This document shows, piece after piece, positions 10,004 to 20,047 of a stretch of 28,591 nucleotides of DNA. The stretch comes from Pleurobrachia bachei (Eukaryota; Ctenophora; Tentaculata; Cydippida; Pleurobrachiidae). Location of the stretch: NCBI GenBank assembly GCA_000695325.1, contig AVPN01000125.1:69511-98101 (forward strand). The letters are read 5' to 3'. The position numbers and the translations under genes were made by a program. The first letter of the stretch is position 1. Each line of letters begins with the position of its first letter. The notes below the pieces were generated by a model that had not been told where the DNA came from, did not search any database, and saw only the letters and a list, made by a program, of their open reading frames with translations.

Positions 10004-13000
10004 ATGTATATCGAACACGGGGAAGAAGACGCCCTCATGAATCACTCATACACCTACACAATCACCGATGACAACAACTCAACATTCCGGGTCCATGGAC
10101 TCAAAAACTCTGTCCCTAAAATCATCCTGGCATCCTTCTTGACCCTCCTTTCTGGTGGTGGACTGCTCCTGGTTATGCACTGGTACCCTAACGTTGAAGT
10201 CATCTTGACCAAAAAGAATGCAAAACTGAGAGAAGCAACGTATGTCCACGTACAGTCCACTGTTACTGAAATACAGGGGGTCTCAAAAATCAGAGAAAGT
10301 GAGGAAGGGCGTAACTTTACTTTTCAATATCTGAAGTATCAATGGAACGATGGACAATTTAACAGTATCAGGGGGTTAGAAAATCTCTACTATTCGGATA
10401 TACATGCCATGAGCAGTGGTCTGATCCAGGAGGTCCTATCTTTTAAGTTGTTACGATATGGTTACAACATTATTGATGTCCCTATCCCTTCCTACCTCAA
10501 ACTGTTTTTCAAGGAGATCATCCAACCGTTTTATATCTTCCAGATCTTTGCCGTGGCTCTATGGATGTGGGATGACTACAGACTGTACGCTTGACGGTAA
10601 TAGTAGTAAAGAGAACAAAGTTAACCGTAGTGATATCACCTGCAGAGAGGACAGAACAAGAAGATACACGATATGGCAGCATCATCCATTGATGTACATG
10701 TGTTGAGAGATGGTATTGAAACTGTTCTTCCTTCAAGTGAACTGGTCCCTGGGGATGCTCTCCTTATACCTCGGGAGGGACTGCTACTTTGCTGTGACGC
10801 TGTCCTGGTATCTGGGTCTGCTATTGTTTTACTCACACGAGATTGACCCCTCTCACATGGACAATGGTTCCGGGGGTATCCCTATATTTCCAAGTATGTG
10901 TACGAGGAGGGAGGAAACTCAGAGAGTAAGAGTGAGTTTAAAGTAACGGAAGATAAAATTTACGATTCGGCCACGGACAAAAAGTTCTCACTTTACTCGG
11001 GGACGTCAGTGATACAGAGCAAGCCTAGTTCTGGTGATAATTCCGTGGCTATCGTAATTAGAACGGGTTTCAACACGTTCAAAGGCTCCCTCATCCGCTC
11101 CATTCTGTGCCCAAAACCGATCAAGTTCGATTTTGAGACAGATGCTAAACGGTTCATCACCATGTTGTCTTTCTTTGCTGCGTGTGGATTCATTTACACA
11201 GCATACATTTCCCTCAAGTTGGGTGGTTCAATTGGTAAGACCCTGAGGTTAGGTTTGGATCTGGTGACTGTCGTTGTTCCCCCTGCACTCCCTGCTGCCC
11301 TGACCATTGGAGTTTTGTACGCTGTGCAACGACTCAAGTCCTACAAGATCTTCTGTATTGAGCCTCAGCGGATCAACTTTTGCGGAAAGATCCAGTACAT
11401 CTGCTTCGATAAGACTGGAACGCTCACCGAGGACGGTTTAACGGTTCTCTCCGCCATTCCGAGTACTGAGAAAGGTTTTAGTGAGCCAGTGAGTACAGGG
11501 GAATCCCTCTCTCAGCACCAGCTCCTCCAATCCGCGCTGGCAAGTTGTCACGAGATCAGCACCATCAAGGGGGAGTTGGTGGGGGATCCTCTAGATGTTG
11601 AGATGTTCAAATTCACTGGCTGGGAGATTGACGATGATGGGGATATGGTGGTTGCCATGGTAAAACCTCGCTCCTCACCGAGTGTTTACAGTAACCCTGA
11701 ATTGGTGGGTGAAGATCCGGAGATTGGGATTATCCGAGCTTTTCCCTTTACTTCCGACCTACAGCGGATGTCAGTTGTTTGTAAGGACCTGAACGGAGGG
11801 GATGATCTAGTTGTGTTTTGTAAGGGATCCCCTGAGATGATTGCCTCCCTTTCCTCCCCTGACTCTATTCCAGCTGGTTTCGAGGAGACGCTCCTTTCTT
11901 ACACTTCAGAGGGATTCCGAGTGATCGCATTTGCATGGAAGCCACTGGAGATGCCTTGGCACAGCGTCCAAACAATGCCTCGCAGTGGGGCTGAGTGTGA
12001 TCTCCAGTTTATAGGATTACTGGTGATGGAGAATCATCTGAAGGAGGATACCACTCAGTGCATTACAGAGTTGTCTCTTAGCAACACTCAGGTCTGCATG
12101 GTAACCGGGGATAACATTCTTACAGCAATAACTGTGGGTAAAAAGTGTGGGATAATACCATCTGTAAACCATGATGTGATCCTTATGAAACCAGCCAGCC
12201 GGGAGGGTAGAGGGGTGGCATTACAGTTGGATTTCAGGGATGACACCTCAGTGGTGCTATCGGATTGTTACACTGTTCAAGAGGTAGTTGAGGTACTGAA
12301 CCAGTTGAGTTCCAAACAGCATGTTTTTGCAGTATCGTCAGCGGCATTTACTCTCATCTCAACTTTCCATCCCATCCTGTATGATCTACTCCTCACCAGG
12401 GGCAAGATCTTTGCTCGGATGAAACCGGGACAGAAGCAGCAGTTGGTTGAGGATCTCCAGAAATTAGGCTACATAGTTTCCATGTGTGGGGATGGGGCTA
12501 ATGACTGTGGTGCTCTCAAGGCATCTCATGCAGGTGTTAGTTTATCTGAGGCTGAGGCATCTATTGCAGCACCATTCACCTCCACCACTCCTTCCATATC
12601 GTGCATGTTGGAGGTGTTGAGGCAGGGACGGGCTGCCCTCGTTACAGCCTCTGTAACTTTCAGATTCATGGCCATGTACTCCATGATCCAGTTCATATCA
12701 GTGCTCCTTCATTACTCCTTTGGATGGTTGTACTGCCTGAGGGTCAAGGAAAAATAACTAGACAAACACTAATCAGGGATAGCTGCCACCCTTGGACGGA
12801 GTCAACCAGCGAGGGAATTAGCACCCACAACACCTCAGTCACAACTTGTGGATTTAAGGGTGTTTGTGCTCCTTGTGTCACACGTCATCCTTACTGGTGC
12901 TGTACAGGTATGTAAATGTACACTGATTTTGATTGATTATATCCTACCACTTAGCCTCCATTAAGCCCTAACCCTCACACTTAAGCCTAGCCCTTCTTTT

Positions 13001-14586
13001 CGAAGAGTCCCGCCCTGCTAAAATTTTGAGAAATGCTAAGTAGTACAGGGTGGGACACTTTTAAAAAATCTGATTTTATCTATCGCCCTATTTCCTACAG
13101 CTGTCTCTGTTACAATATTTGAAATCCCAACCGTTCTTTACGCCCTTTTCACCCAACGATGAGCTCAAGGAAGGAGCTTGTTTCGAGAACACCGCCCTTT
13201 TTACTATCTCCGGATTTCAATATGCCTTATATGGTCTTGTACTTATGAAGGGAGCACCCCACCGAATGTAAGTGTTTTTGTAAGTAGTTTTGTAAGTAGT
13301 TTTGTTTCAGTATTGTGCCATGTGGTATGTGGAGGCGCTGCCGTGGTATGTACCCTACATACCCCCTCCGAACCTTCGACCACTGCCATGTATGGACAAC
13401 ACAGCTATATTTGTATTGTCCCAGTATCAGTACAGTATTTATGGTTTAGTACTGAATTCAGGGGCACCTTTTAGAGAGTAAGTGTTGTGTACAAACCGGC
13501 CTAATAAACAAAGGGAGATGTGTATTACCACATGGGATAATGTACAATTGAGCATGAAACCCCCTTAGCCGTGAATCAAAACGAAATTTCAAGCTTTTAA
13601 AATAACTAATTTAGTGAGACAACCATGACAATGTCTATAATACTTCTCTCAATTCAACTAATTTATAGTAATAGCCACCTACCACCAGCCGCCGTTATCA
13701 CCCCATTATCCCCTGCAGGCCCGTTTACAAAAACTGGTTATTCCTGATAGTGTTTGTAACATGTACTGCCCTGACTGGTCTATTTATCTTCCAGCCCTTC
13801 CCCTGGCTTACCAACATCATGAACTTGGTCTCTTTTGAAACGTTCTCTGTACAGGTACATGTCCTTGTTATGCCTTACCCTCCCTCACAAGGCGTTGGTG
13901 GGAGTTCGTTTCGAAGTCACCCTGTTGTTATATTGCATGGGCTTTTGCGGAGGGGTAATTTCATTACCAATGCAAATGGTGAGATAGGGTAGAGCAAGTA
14001 CATTTCAAGTGCATTGTGTGCTTGTAATCTGAACTTGAGTTGAACTTCTCCCTCCCTCTCTCTTTCCATCTCTCTCTAACTCCCTCCCTCTCTCTCTCTC
14101 TCTCTCAGATAACGTTTGTGATGGGGGTTACTATTAACCTACTACTGGCAGCCATTATAGAGATGGTGTTCAGCGGCCGGACAATCACCAGGTAATGGTG
14201 GTGATGTACAAAACACAAATATGGGACTGGGTGTGGGGTTGGTGAGGAGGGAGAGCTTGGTTGCTTAGTAACCTGCTCAGCCGTTTTGTGAGTGTGGTCC
14301 CCCAGTGTAATTGTATCTGCAGTACTGCAGATAAGGGGGAACACACGAGCTGCTCTAGACACACACACATTTATCCGCCCCATATATATTCAAAACGTGA
14401 CAAAATTTCCTGAAAATCACACCATGGGGTAATATAATAATTTCTGAAATATAACAGTTTGTCCCCAAATCTAGGTTTTTGGAAAATGTCCGATTCTTCA
14501 GTCGACCGAAGGCCCGGTACATCCAGATCCAGGATCAATGGGGAGCTACTTACAGTGACTTCACCTCTAAAAACTTCTACAAATAA
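10004..14586 (+). CDS. ATP13A: P5B-type cation-transporting ATPase (ATP13A2/3-like)
   Basis: Five exons: 10004-12907 (one 2904-base exon), 13101-13267, 13719-13854, 14109-14191 and 14475-14586, about 1133 residues (human ATP13A2 has 1180). P5B pumps sit in late endosome/lysosome membranes; ATP13A2 exports polyamines. The start MYIEHGEEDAL leads into the P5B N-terminal region. Seen: PPALPAA at about 426-432 (P5B signature in M4), DKTGTLTED with the phosphorylated Asp at about 469, KGSPE at 607, TGDN at 701, GDGANDCGALK at 829, then C-terminal membrane segments including LFTISGFQYAL and PVYKNWLFLIVF. As written the first exon is broken in three places, at about 10592-10642, 10829-10879 and 12726-12776. 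In each, the base-by-base complement restores the family sequence in frame, including the actuator-domain TGES loop. Paralogue (A2, A3, A4 or A5) is not decided. Confidence 0.95.
10592..10642 (+). other. In-place complemented block A (membrane helix after M1)
   Basis: As written, the frame reads stop, Arg, then four stops in a row from 10592. Swapping each base for its complement without reversing gives TAIIIISLVSIGITIVD in the same frame. This aligns without gaps to the P5B helix ALAIVVMSIVSIVSSLY, with flanks DDYRLYA before and RGQNKKIHDM after. Edges are uncertain by a few bases; the right edge could reach 10645. Confidence 0.85.
10829..10879 (+). other. In-place complemented block B (actuator-domain TGES loop)
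   Basis: After VSGSAIV the frame as written loses the universal P-type TGES motif. The base-by-base complement gives NECALTGESVPVTKAPI in frame, followed by uncomplemented PYISKYVYEEGG. The family has NES-x-LTGES-V/I-PV-x-K here. Right edge is set by fit to the family (about 10879) and is uncertain by some bases. Confidence 0.85.
12726..12776 (+). other. In-place complemented block C (exactly 51 bases)
   Basis: Each base from 12726 to 12776 is the Watson-Crick complement, in the same order, of 9674-9724 in the upstream duplicate (CCAACATGAC against GGTTGTACTG, and so on; 51 of 51). The bases before (TTTGGAT) and one base after (G) match directly. Read from the duplicate, the segment encodes SNMTDSQFLFIDLFVIS, and joining at 12777 gives the family-like RIAATLGRSQPARELAP. 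Confidence 0.97.
13268..13309 (+). repeat. Tandem GTAAGT donor-like repeat at an intron start
   Basis: The intron after exon 13101-13267 opens with three near-identical units of 12-13 bases (GTAAGTGTTTTT, GTAAGTAGTTTT, GTAAGTAGTTTT), each with a consensus 5' splice site. The first is in phase with the next exon. The rest of this intron, to 13718, shows no other feature. Confidence 0.7.
13948..13970 (+). repeat. 23-base dispersed hairpin repeat, copy c
   Basis: Exact match to 4260-4282, here in an intron of the ATPase gene. The surrounding sequence is not otherwise similar apart from a nearby TATTGCAT. Confidence 0.7.
14047..14106 (+). repeat. CT-rich simple repeat forming the polypyrimidine tract
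   Basis: About 60 bases of CCCT and CT repeats run directly into the acceptor CAG before the exon at 14109. Confidence 0.8.
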
Positions 14587-15058
14587 CAGCGTTTACTGGT
14601 GAACTTTGACCTGACGGCTGACTTTAACTGTTGAACTATGCTCCTTTTCTTTACACGATGTGTGGAAAAGAGGACCTACTCTGTATGGACTACTGAACGA
14701 ATCAAGGGATAGTCAATTTAGTAGTGTGTAGTGGATCTATAACATGATGGAATATTATGAAGTTATGCGTGCTTTTTACTCTTACTTTCTATCATTTACA
14801 TGGGTTACTGTAAATCTCTTTCTAATGATCCGAAGTTTATCAGATTTTGTGATTAAATTATTGTATGTAAAGTTGATTATTTAAACCGAAAAATTCTGAG
14901 ATTATTTTAGAAAATATTAGCTGATTTAAATTAATTATTTTTCTCTAAGCACATTGTTTTTACTGTTTGGCAAATCATATGCAAACATTTGTATGCATAT
15001 GATTTATACTTATATCTTCTCAGAGGATGACTAAATAAATCGATTCTCTTATTATAGG
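14587..15058 (+). other. ATP13A 3' UTR and intergenic region with a hairpin
   Basis: AT-rich, with no ORF. A 12-bp inverted repeat (AAATCATATGCA at 14972-14983 and TGCATATGATTT at 14994-15005, 10-base loop) lies near the end. AATAAA occurs at about 15033 and could be a polyadenylation signal of the ATPase. The TTATTATAG just before 15059 could be a splice acceptor for a 5' UTR exon of the next gene. Confidence 0.5.
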
Positions 15059-18000
15059 ATGACAAAGAAAGGAAAAGGTGTCAATGTCAGCAAACCTCAT
15101 TACACTGGACCATCTAGTATAGCATCTAAAAAGTATATGATAATCTTGATTTGATCTTCACTTCAGATTTTATTAATTTCTACAGGAACTGGTTTCTAAT
15201 CCTCTCTCTCTCCTGACAGGTCTGCTATAACACCTGACTGTCCCCCTCCCCCACCTGCTGCTCCTTTGATCACCACTGCTCCATCTCCCTGCTCCCCAGC
15301 ACCCCCACCTGGGGAGATAGCTAAAGATTTCGAATTGTTAGCATTCCTGATATGTTTTATAACCCTTCACAACATAACAGTACACAATGGGGTATGTAAT
15401 GGAGTACCATTCAAGGGAACTGGAGAACTGTTTAGTAGTTTGAGTTGGTCACGAAATAACCCCTTACTTATCTCTGAGGCGCACTTTGTTTATATATTTA
15501 ATATTTATTATGATTTGTACCATATCTTTATCTCCTGAATACGAAATAATTAACAGTCCTCATTTCAGCACTGGCACAGCGTTAACAAAGAGATGCTGCT
15601 GATTTCTCTGACTGTCCTATCCTACAAACCAATACTATCACTCACAACTCTTGTAAGTTCAGTCTCCATACAATTAGATTACTCTGGCTCATGCAAGTCT
15701 GGCTCATAGAATATATGAGCCAGAATTGCAGTCAGAGTTGTAGGTTACCTCTGGTGTACAGGGTGTCTCCCTCACTTGTGCCGCAATTCTCTGTGTGTAA
15801 CTTTATTACGATACTGTTTACCACTGCAGACCACTTTAACTAAACTGTACTAACACCAATTAAATAAAATAACCAATTAAATAAAATAACTTTGCAGTTT
15901 AAAAGTGGTATAATGAGAGGGATCAGTAATGTATTGGTAAAGGTAGTGTTTTGTGTGATAGTCGGAGGAACTCTCTACTCTATTCTACCGCAAGTTCTTG
16001 AACCAGGGGCCGCTACTATAATTCCATTGTAAGTTTGTACCACCGCTCAAAGGTCCCCATTATACTCCTAGACTTGTTTTTTTCCTTTACGGTGAGCTGT
16101 GTAAAGACTAAAGTGTTACATAATGTATGATAATAGACTAAACTGAGGAATATGCCGCATGAGAGAAGTCATAATAAGTTACATCAAAGCCAAAAATCGT
16201 CTTTGCATGATAAGGTTTCTTCTTTACCAGTCCAAATTTTCTACCCACTAAAATAAAAGGCAAAATAACAAGAATAATTACTGCATTATGCTTCATAATG
16301 CTATGTTTCCCCGCCGACATTTCATTTCTAACATGAAGGCGGGACAGACATTTTATCTCGGATTATATATATCACTCAAACAGTATAGAACAAATCCTTG
16401 TGTTCTAGTACATTAGCACTAAATTGCGCGCCGCATAGCGGAATTGCGCGCCACACATTTCCTGAAAACGTGTCATTGAAGTGGTTTATGAAGGAGCAGG
16501 TTGTTGTGTGCGCGGCTCTAGTTCCTACTTGTTGCCCTCGCAACCTGATACGGGACAAGAGAGAGTGCTACACTTAGTCAGTATATACCTTTAGATTTCT
16601 AAACCCCTATGCCTTTTTTACAAAAGGCATCCGGGTGAAGGCCTTCGGCCTTCACCCGGGCGGGGAAAAAATGTGTAGGTAATATCAAAAATCGTTCTCT
16701 TTGACTTCAGGCTTTGTTTCCCTTAGATTCCCTTTTCTTTGGACAGTAGAATTCGATCTTTGCGTAACGCGCGAGGTCTCAATGGTAGGGGTTGTGGCGC
16801 GCAAGTCGGAAAACCATCTCCCTCCGAGTTTTCCACATCTGACCGGTACCTGTTGTTCTGGTTTAGCCATGACGGTGCATGAAGCTCTATCTCATTAGGG
16901 GCTGGGTGTAAACACACCCCTGTCCAGCTGTGAGAGATAGACAAGGTTCCTACTCAGCCCATAATCAGCCCATCATGTTCTTAAACTTCTCTTTGGAACA
17001 CTCCGATTCAAACCCCCTTTATTTCAGTGCCACTCTGGTGTTCCTAATGTCAGATAAACCTGCTGCCTTCACAGTGCCTCCTATTTCAAAAGGGGCAGGG
17101 GCTGAAGAGCTACGGACACATGTCGACTCCCTGACAACCCAACTATTCAAGAGGCTGGAAAGAGTGGTGGTGTACTTTATTTGTATCAACTTTATTGGCC
17201 TTTACCTCCCCTTTTTGTTTGATAAACCTACTACGATTGCAAAGAGTAGCAGCTGTATTGGAACACAGAGAATAGCTGCTATTATCCACCTGGCTGTCTT
17301 ACTAATATCAAAGGTAGGATCATAGGAGTTAGTAGGAGTACATCACTCGGAGTCGAAACTATCAAATTCATGATCAAAACAAAGGAAAACAAGGAATTTT
17401 GACACTGACTCATCCCCTAATATAGCCTTCCTTCCCCCTCAGTCTCACAAACCTCCATCAGGTGTTCACAGTTGATCTGGTGATGGGACTGCATGAGGCA
17501 TCCCTTAGTATTGGAAGGTGGCAGACTGCCGTAGTCTCAACTGGCAGCAACTCTAACATACCCGAGTAATTTACTTGTTTTACCTGACACCATTATCAAA
17601 CATATGATCCTGCTCCCCATAATCCCCCTCCTAATTCCTCAATCCATGTCCTCATTCTCACTGTCGCACAGAATGAAATGGGGTATGGAGCCGTCAGAAG
17701 GCCTTCGGCCTTCACCCGGGCGGGGAAAAAATGTGTAGGTAATATCAAAAATCGTTCTCTTTGACTTCAGGCTTTGTTTCCCTTAGATTCCCTTTTCTTT
17801 GGACAGTAGAATTCGATCTTTGCGTAACGCGCGAGGTCTCAATGGTAGGGGTTGTGGCGCGCAAGTCGGAAAACCATCTCCCTCCGAGTTTTCCACATCT
17901 GACCGGTACCTGTTGTTCTGGTTTAGCCATGACGGTGCATGAAGCTCTATCTCATTAGGGGCTGGGTGTAAACACACCCCTGTCCAGCTGTGAGAGATAG

Positions 18001-19579
18001 ACAAGGTTCCTACTCAGCCCATAATCAGCCCATCATGTTCTTAAACTTCTCTTTGGAACACTCCGATTCAAACCCCCTTTATTTCAGTGCCACTCTGGTG
18101 TTCCTAATGTCAGATAAACCTGCTGCCTTCACAGTGCCTCCTATTTCAAAAGGGGCAGGGGCTGAAGAGCTACGGACACATGTCGACTCCCTGACAACCC
18201 AACTATTCAAGAGGCTGGAAAGAGTGGTGGTGTACTTTATTTGTATCAACTTTATTGGCCTTTACCTCCCCTTTTTGTTTGATAAACCTACTACGATTGC
18301 AAAGAGTAGCAGCTGTATTGGAACACAGAGAATAGCTGCTATTATCCACCTGGCTGTCTTACTAATATCAAAGGTAGGATCATAGGAGTTAGTAGGAGTA
18401 CATCACTCGGAGTCGAAACTATCAAATTCATGATCAAAACAAAGGAAAACAAGGAATTTTGACACTGACTCATCCCCTAATATAGCCTTCCTTCCCCCTC
18501 AGTCTCACAAACCTCCATCAGGTGTTCACAGTTGATCTGGTGATGGGACTGCATGAGGCATCCCTTAGTATTGGAAGGTGGCAGACTGCCGTAGTCTCAA
18601 CTGGCAGCAACTCTAACATACCCGAGTAATTTACTTGTTTTACCTGACACCATTATCAAACATATGATCCTGCTCCCCATAATCCCCCTCCTAATTCCTC
18701 AATCCATGTCCTCATTCTCACTGTCGCACAGAATGAAATGGGGTATGGAGCCGTCATACAGTTCCCTATTAACCCCCTCCTAATCCCCCCTGACTACATG
18801 TATAGTAATTCCCCTCCCATTTCTCAGGTGGAAAGAAGGAACACAATACGAGGAGGGAAGTGTCGTGCGACACAGGGATACCACCTATCTCGCCAGTTCA
18901 CCCAGTCTCACATCTGCCCACCCAGAAAGCAACAGTCAAGTCCTAATCTATGGGTTCTTCTGTAAACCATTCCGTGTACTGAAAATACTGACACTAACTG
19001 AAGGTAAGAATGGAGAAATTATCTCGCAAATCTATGTGCCTGGAAGGAAAGGGGAAGTGATTTCACATGTCCTTATGCGGCATTTTCGGAGCGGGCTGTG
19101 GTATCCCCTGTGCGGCTCTTTTTACGAGAGTGCTCTGGTCATCGGCTATTGAAATGCTAACCATAGCTTCGCGCGCTCTCTACAACACGCTCTCCCCCTA
19201 TATTTTGTATGAAAGGGTGTGCTAGTCACGTGACTGAGACTGAGAGGGAGCGCCGCGCACGTGTGCTCGAGCACGCGGCTAGAAGTAGAAGTTTGCTCGA
19301 GCACGCTCCGAAAAGAGAGCATAAGTCCTTATTTGACGACATTAGCTTGGTTTGTTTGATGGTGGTGACCAGTCCACCTCTCTACAAATTTAACTTCTTT
19401 TAACTCCAAATTATATTTCAGCTGTAGTAGTGGTGGTGCTATTTTACCAGTGTTTATCTCTACATTATTATCAACAATTCCTACCCACTGCCTTCCTCAT
19501 TTTCCTACACCTTGACACGATCTTTTCCCTGGCCAGAACTGCAAAATTGATTTACACCGAGAAATCTAAAAACAATTAG
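15059..19579 (+). CDS. TMEM39: TMEM39-family ER membrane protein, with internal tandem duplication
   Basis: Exons: 15059-15132, 15220-15391, 15569-15652, 15898-16028, 17028-17313, 17462-17565, 18088-18373, 18522-18625, 18828-19003 and 19422-19579; about 524 residues, or 394 without the repeated pair (human TMEM39A 488). A Pro-rich N-terminus is followed by several hydrophobic segments (FELLAFLICFITL, VLVKVVFCVIVGG, FATLVFLM, YFICINFIGLYLPFLF, IAAIIHLAVLLI). The C-terminal half follows TMEM39A: DSLTTQLFKRLERVV, HEASLSIGRWQ, EGSVVRHRDTTYLA, FCKPFRVLKILTLTEGAVV (human LVRHSRCLYRA, FHRPLRLLNLLILIEGSVV). TMEM39A acts at the ER in COPII export of SAC1 and in autophagy control. Exons 17028-17565 are repeated exactly at 18088-18625, in phase, which would add extra membrane segments. 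Start codon is the least certain part. Confidence 0.78.
15698..15724. repeat. Intronic hairpin, 11-bp perfect arms
   Basis: TCTGGCTCATA (15698-15708), loop GAATA, then TATGAGCCAGA (15714-15724). A partial extra copy, CTGGCTCAT, lies just upstream at about 15684. Function unknown. Confidence 0.8.
15856..15889. repeat. 17-base tandem repeat next to a splice acceptor
   Basis: Two perfect copies of CCAATTAAATAAAATAA, ending 8 bases before the exon at 15898. Confidence 0.9.
16029..17027 (+). other. Long intron of the TMEM39-like gene
   Basis: No coding signal. It contains a direct repeat AATTGCGCGCC (about 16424 and 16442), paired hairpins at 16609-16659 and the left end of the 1060-bp duplication at 16637. 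Short ORFs here are not gene-like. Confidence 0.6.
16609..16659. repeat. Two adjacent perfect hairpins at a duplication breakpoint
   Basis: Hairpin 1: ATGCCTTTT-TTAC-AAAAGGCAT (16609-16630, 9-bp stem). Hairpin 2 follows without a gap: CCGGGTGAAGGCC (16631-16643), loop TTC, GGCCTTCACCCGG (16647-16659), a 13-bp stem. The tandem duplication starts at 16637, inside the left arm of hairpin 2, so the second copy lacks half of that arm. Confidence 0.9.
16637..18756. repeat. Direct tandem duplication, 1060 bp unit, in the TMEM39-like gene
   Basis: Copy 1 is 16637-17696 and copy 2 is 17697-18756. No difference between them was seen by eye. Each unit carries two complete exons (286 and 104 bases; 130 codons) with flanking intron. 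The unit enters and leaves in the same phase, so both pairs can be spliced in series. Confidence 0.95.
19004..19421 (+). other. Intron with clustered CG-rich palindromes
   Basis: AGTCACGTGACT (19224-19235) and GTGCTCGAGCAC (19263-19274) are perfect palindromes, and TGCTCGAGCA recurs at 19294-19303. CACGTG appears twice. The stretch at about 19150-19320 is richer in CG than its surroundings and could be an enhancer or repeat fragment. Confidence 0.5.
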
Positions 19580-20047
19580 GGTTTTCTGTCTGTGGTGTCA
19601 TCAGTAGCTGTAGACATTGCTGTTTTTATCTTTATCAATACCGTATGTTATTTGCTGTTGGGGTTCATTTTGTTTCATAATATTGCAATATTTATTAATA
19701 CATAGTGTTTTAAAGTAAGTTCTGATGTTTTAATTCTTGTGCAATAGTCTCCGGCGTCAATGCTAAAAAGAAAATCATAAAATAGCAGGGCTGAGCTGAA
19801 AATAACACTAAATTTGATGTGTATGCGCGCGTTTATTCTTTGCGCGTAACATCAGCCGCGCGGCAAAATTGTGTAAAAGCTAAAGACAAGAATTTTGAAA
19901 CTTCCAGTTTTGTGTTTTTTTTCACTTTTCAAACTTTCACTTTTCAGTTTTCGCATAGTCGAGAGATATAGCTATTTTCGTGCATTTATACACCAATGAA
20001 GGCTCTTATTATTCACAGTAATCACAAAGCATTATTTTAGCTGCAAG
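19580..20047 (+). other. Intergenic region: TMEM39 3' end and INTS1 promoter
   Basis: No ORF. It contains GCGCGCG-type stretches and a palindrome-like CCGCGCGG at about 19856-19863, then a T-rich stretch with three short TTTCACTTTTCA-type repeats at about 19918-19950. The INTS1 start follows at 20048 with CAAGATG context. Confidence 0.45.

Noticed and set aside
10585-10645. Block A as a 61-base GT-AG mini-intron
   Set aside because: Splicing there would leave CT then AGAGGA and shift the frame away from RGQNKKIHDM, and would delete a helix that the family needs. The complement reading keeps both.
12727-12776. Block C as a 50-base GT-AG mini-intron
   Set aside because: It happens to start GT and end AG, but removal gives the wrong frame for AATLGRSQPARELAP. 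The exact 51-base complement relation to 9674-9724 explains it better.
12726-12776. Ordinary inversion of the membrane-segment coding sequence
   Set aside because: An inversion would produce the reverse complement. The observed bases match only the unreversed complement.
17443-17461. Alternative acceptor CCCCCTCAG before TCTCACAAACC in the TMEM39-like gene
   Set aside because: Using it in the required phase runs into a TGA after ten codons. The acceptor CCATCAG at 17461 keeps the frame and the family motif HEASLSIGRWQ.
18732-18827. A coding exon at the GAATGAAATGGGG stretch
   Set aside because: The phase-compatible reading reaches a stop, while splicing directly to 18828 gives the family-like EWKEGTQYEEGSVVRHR.
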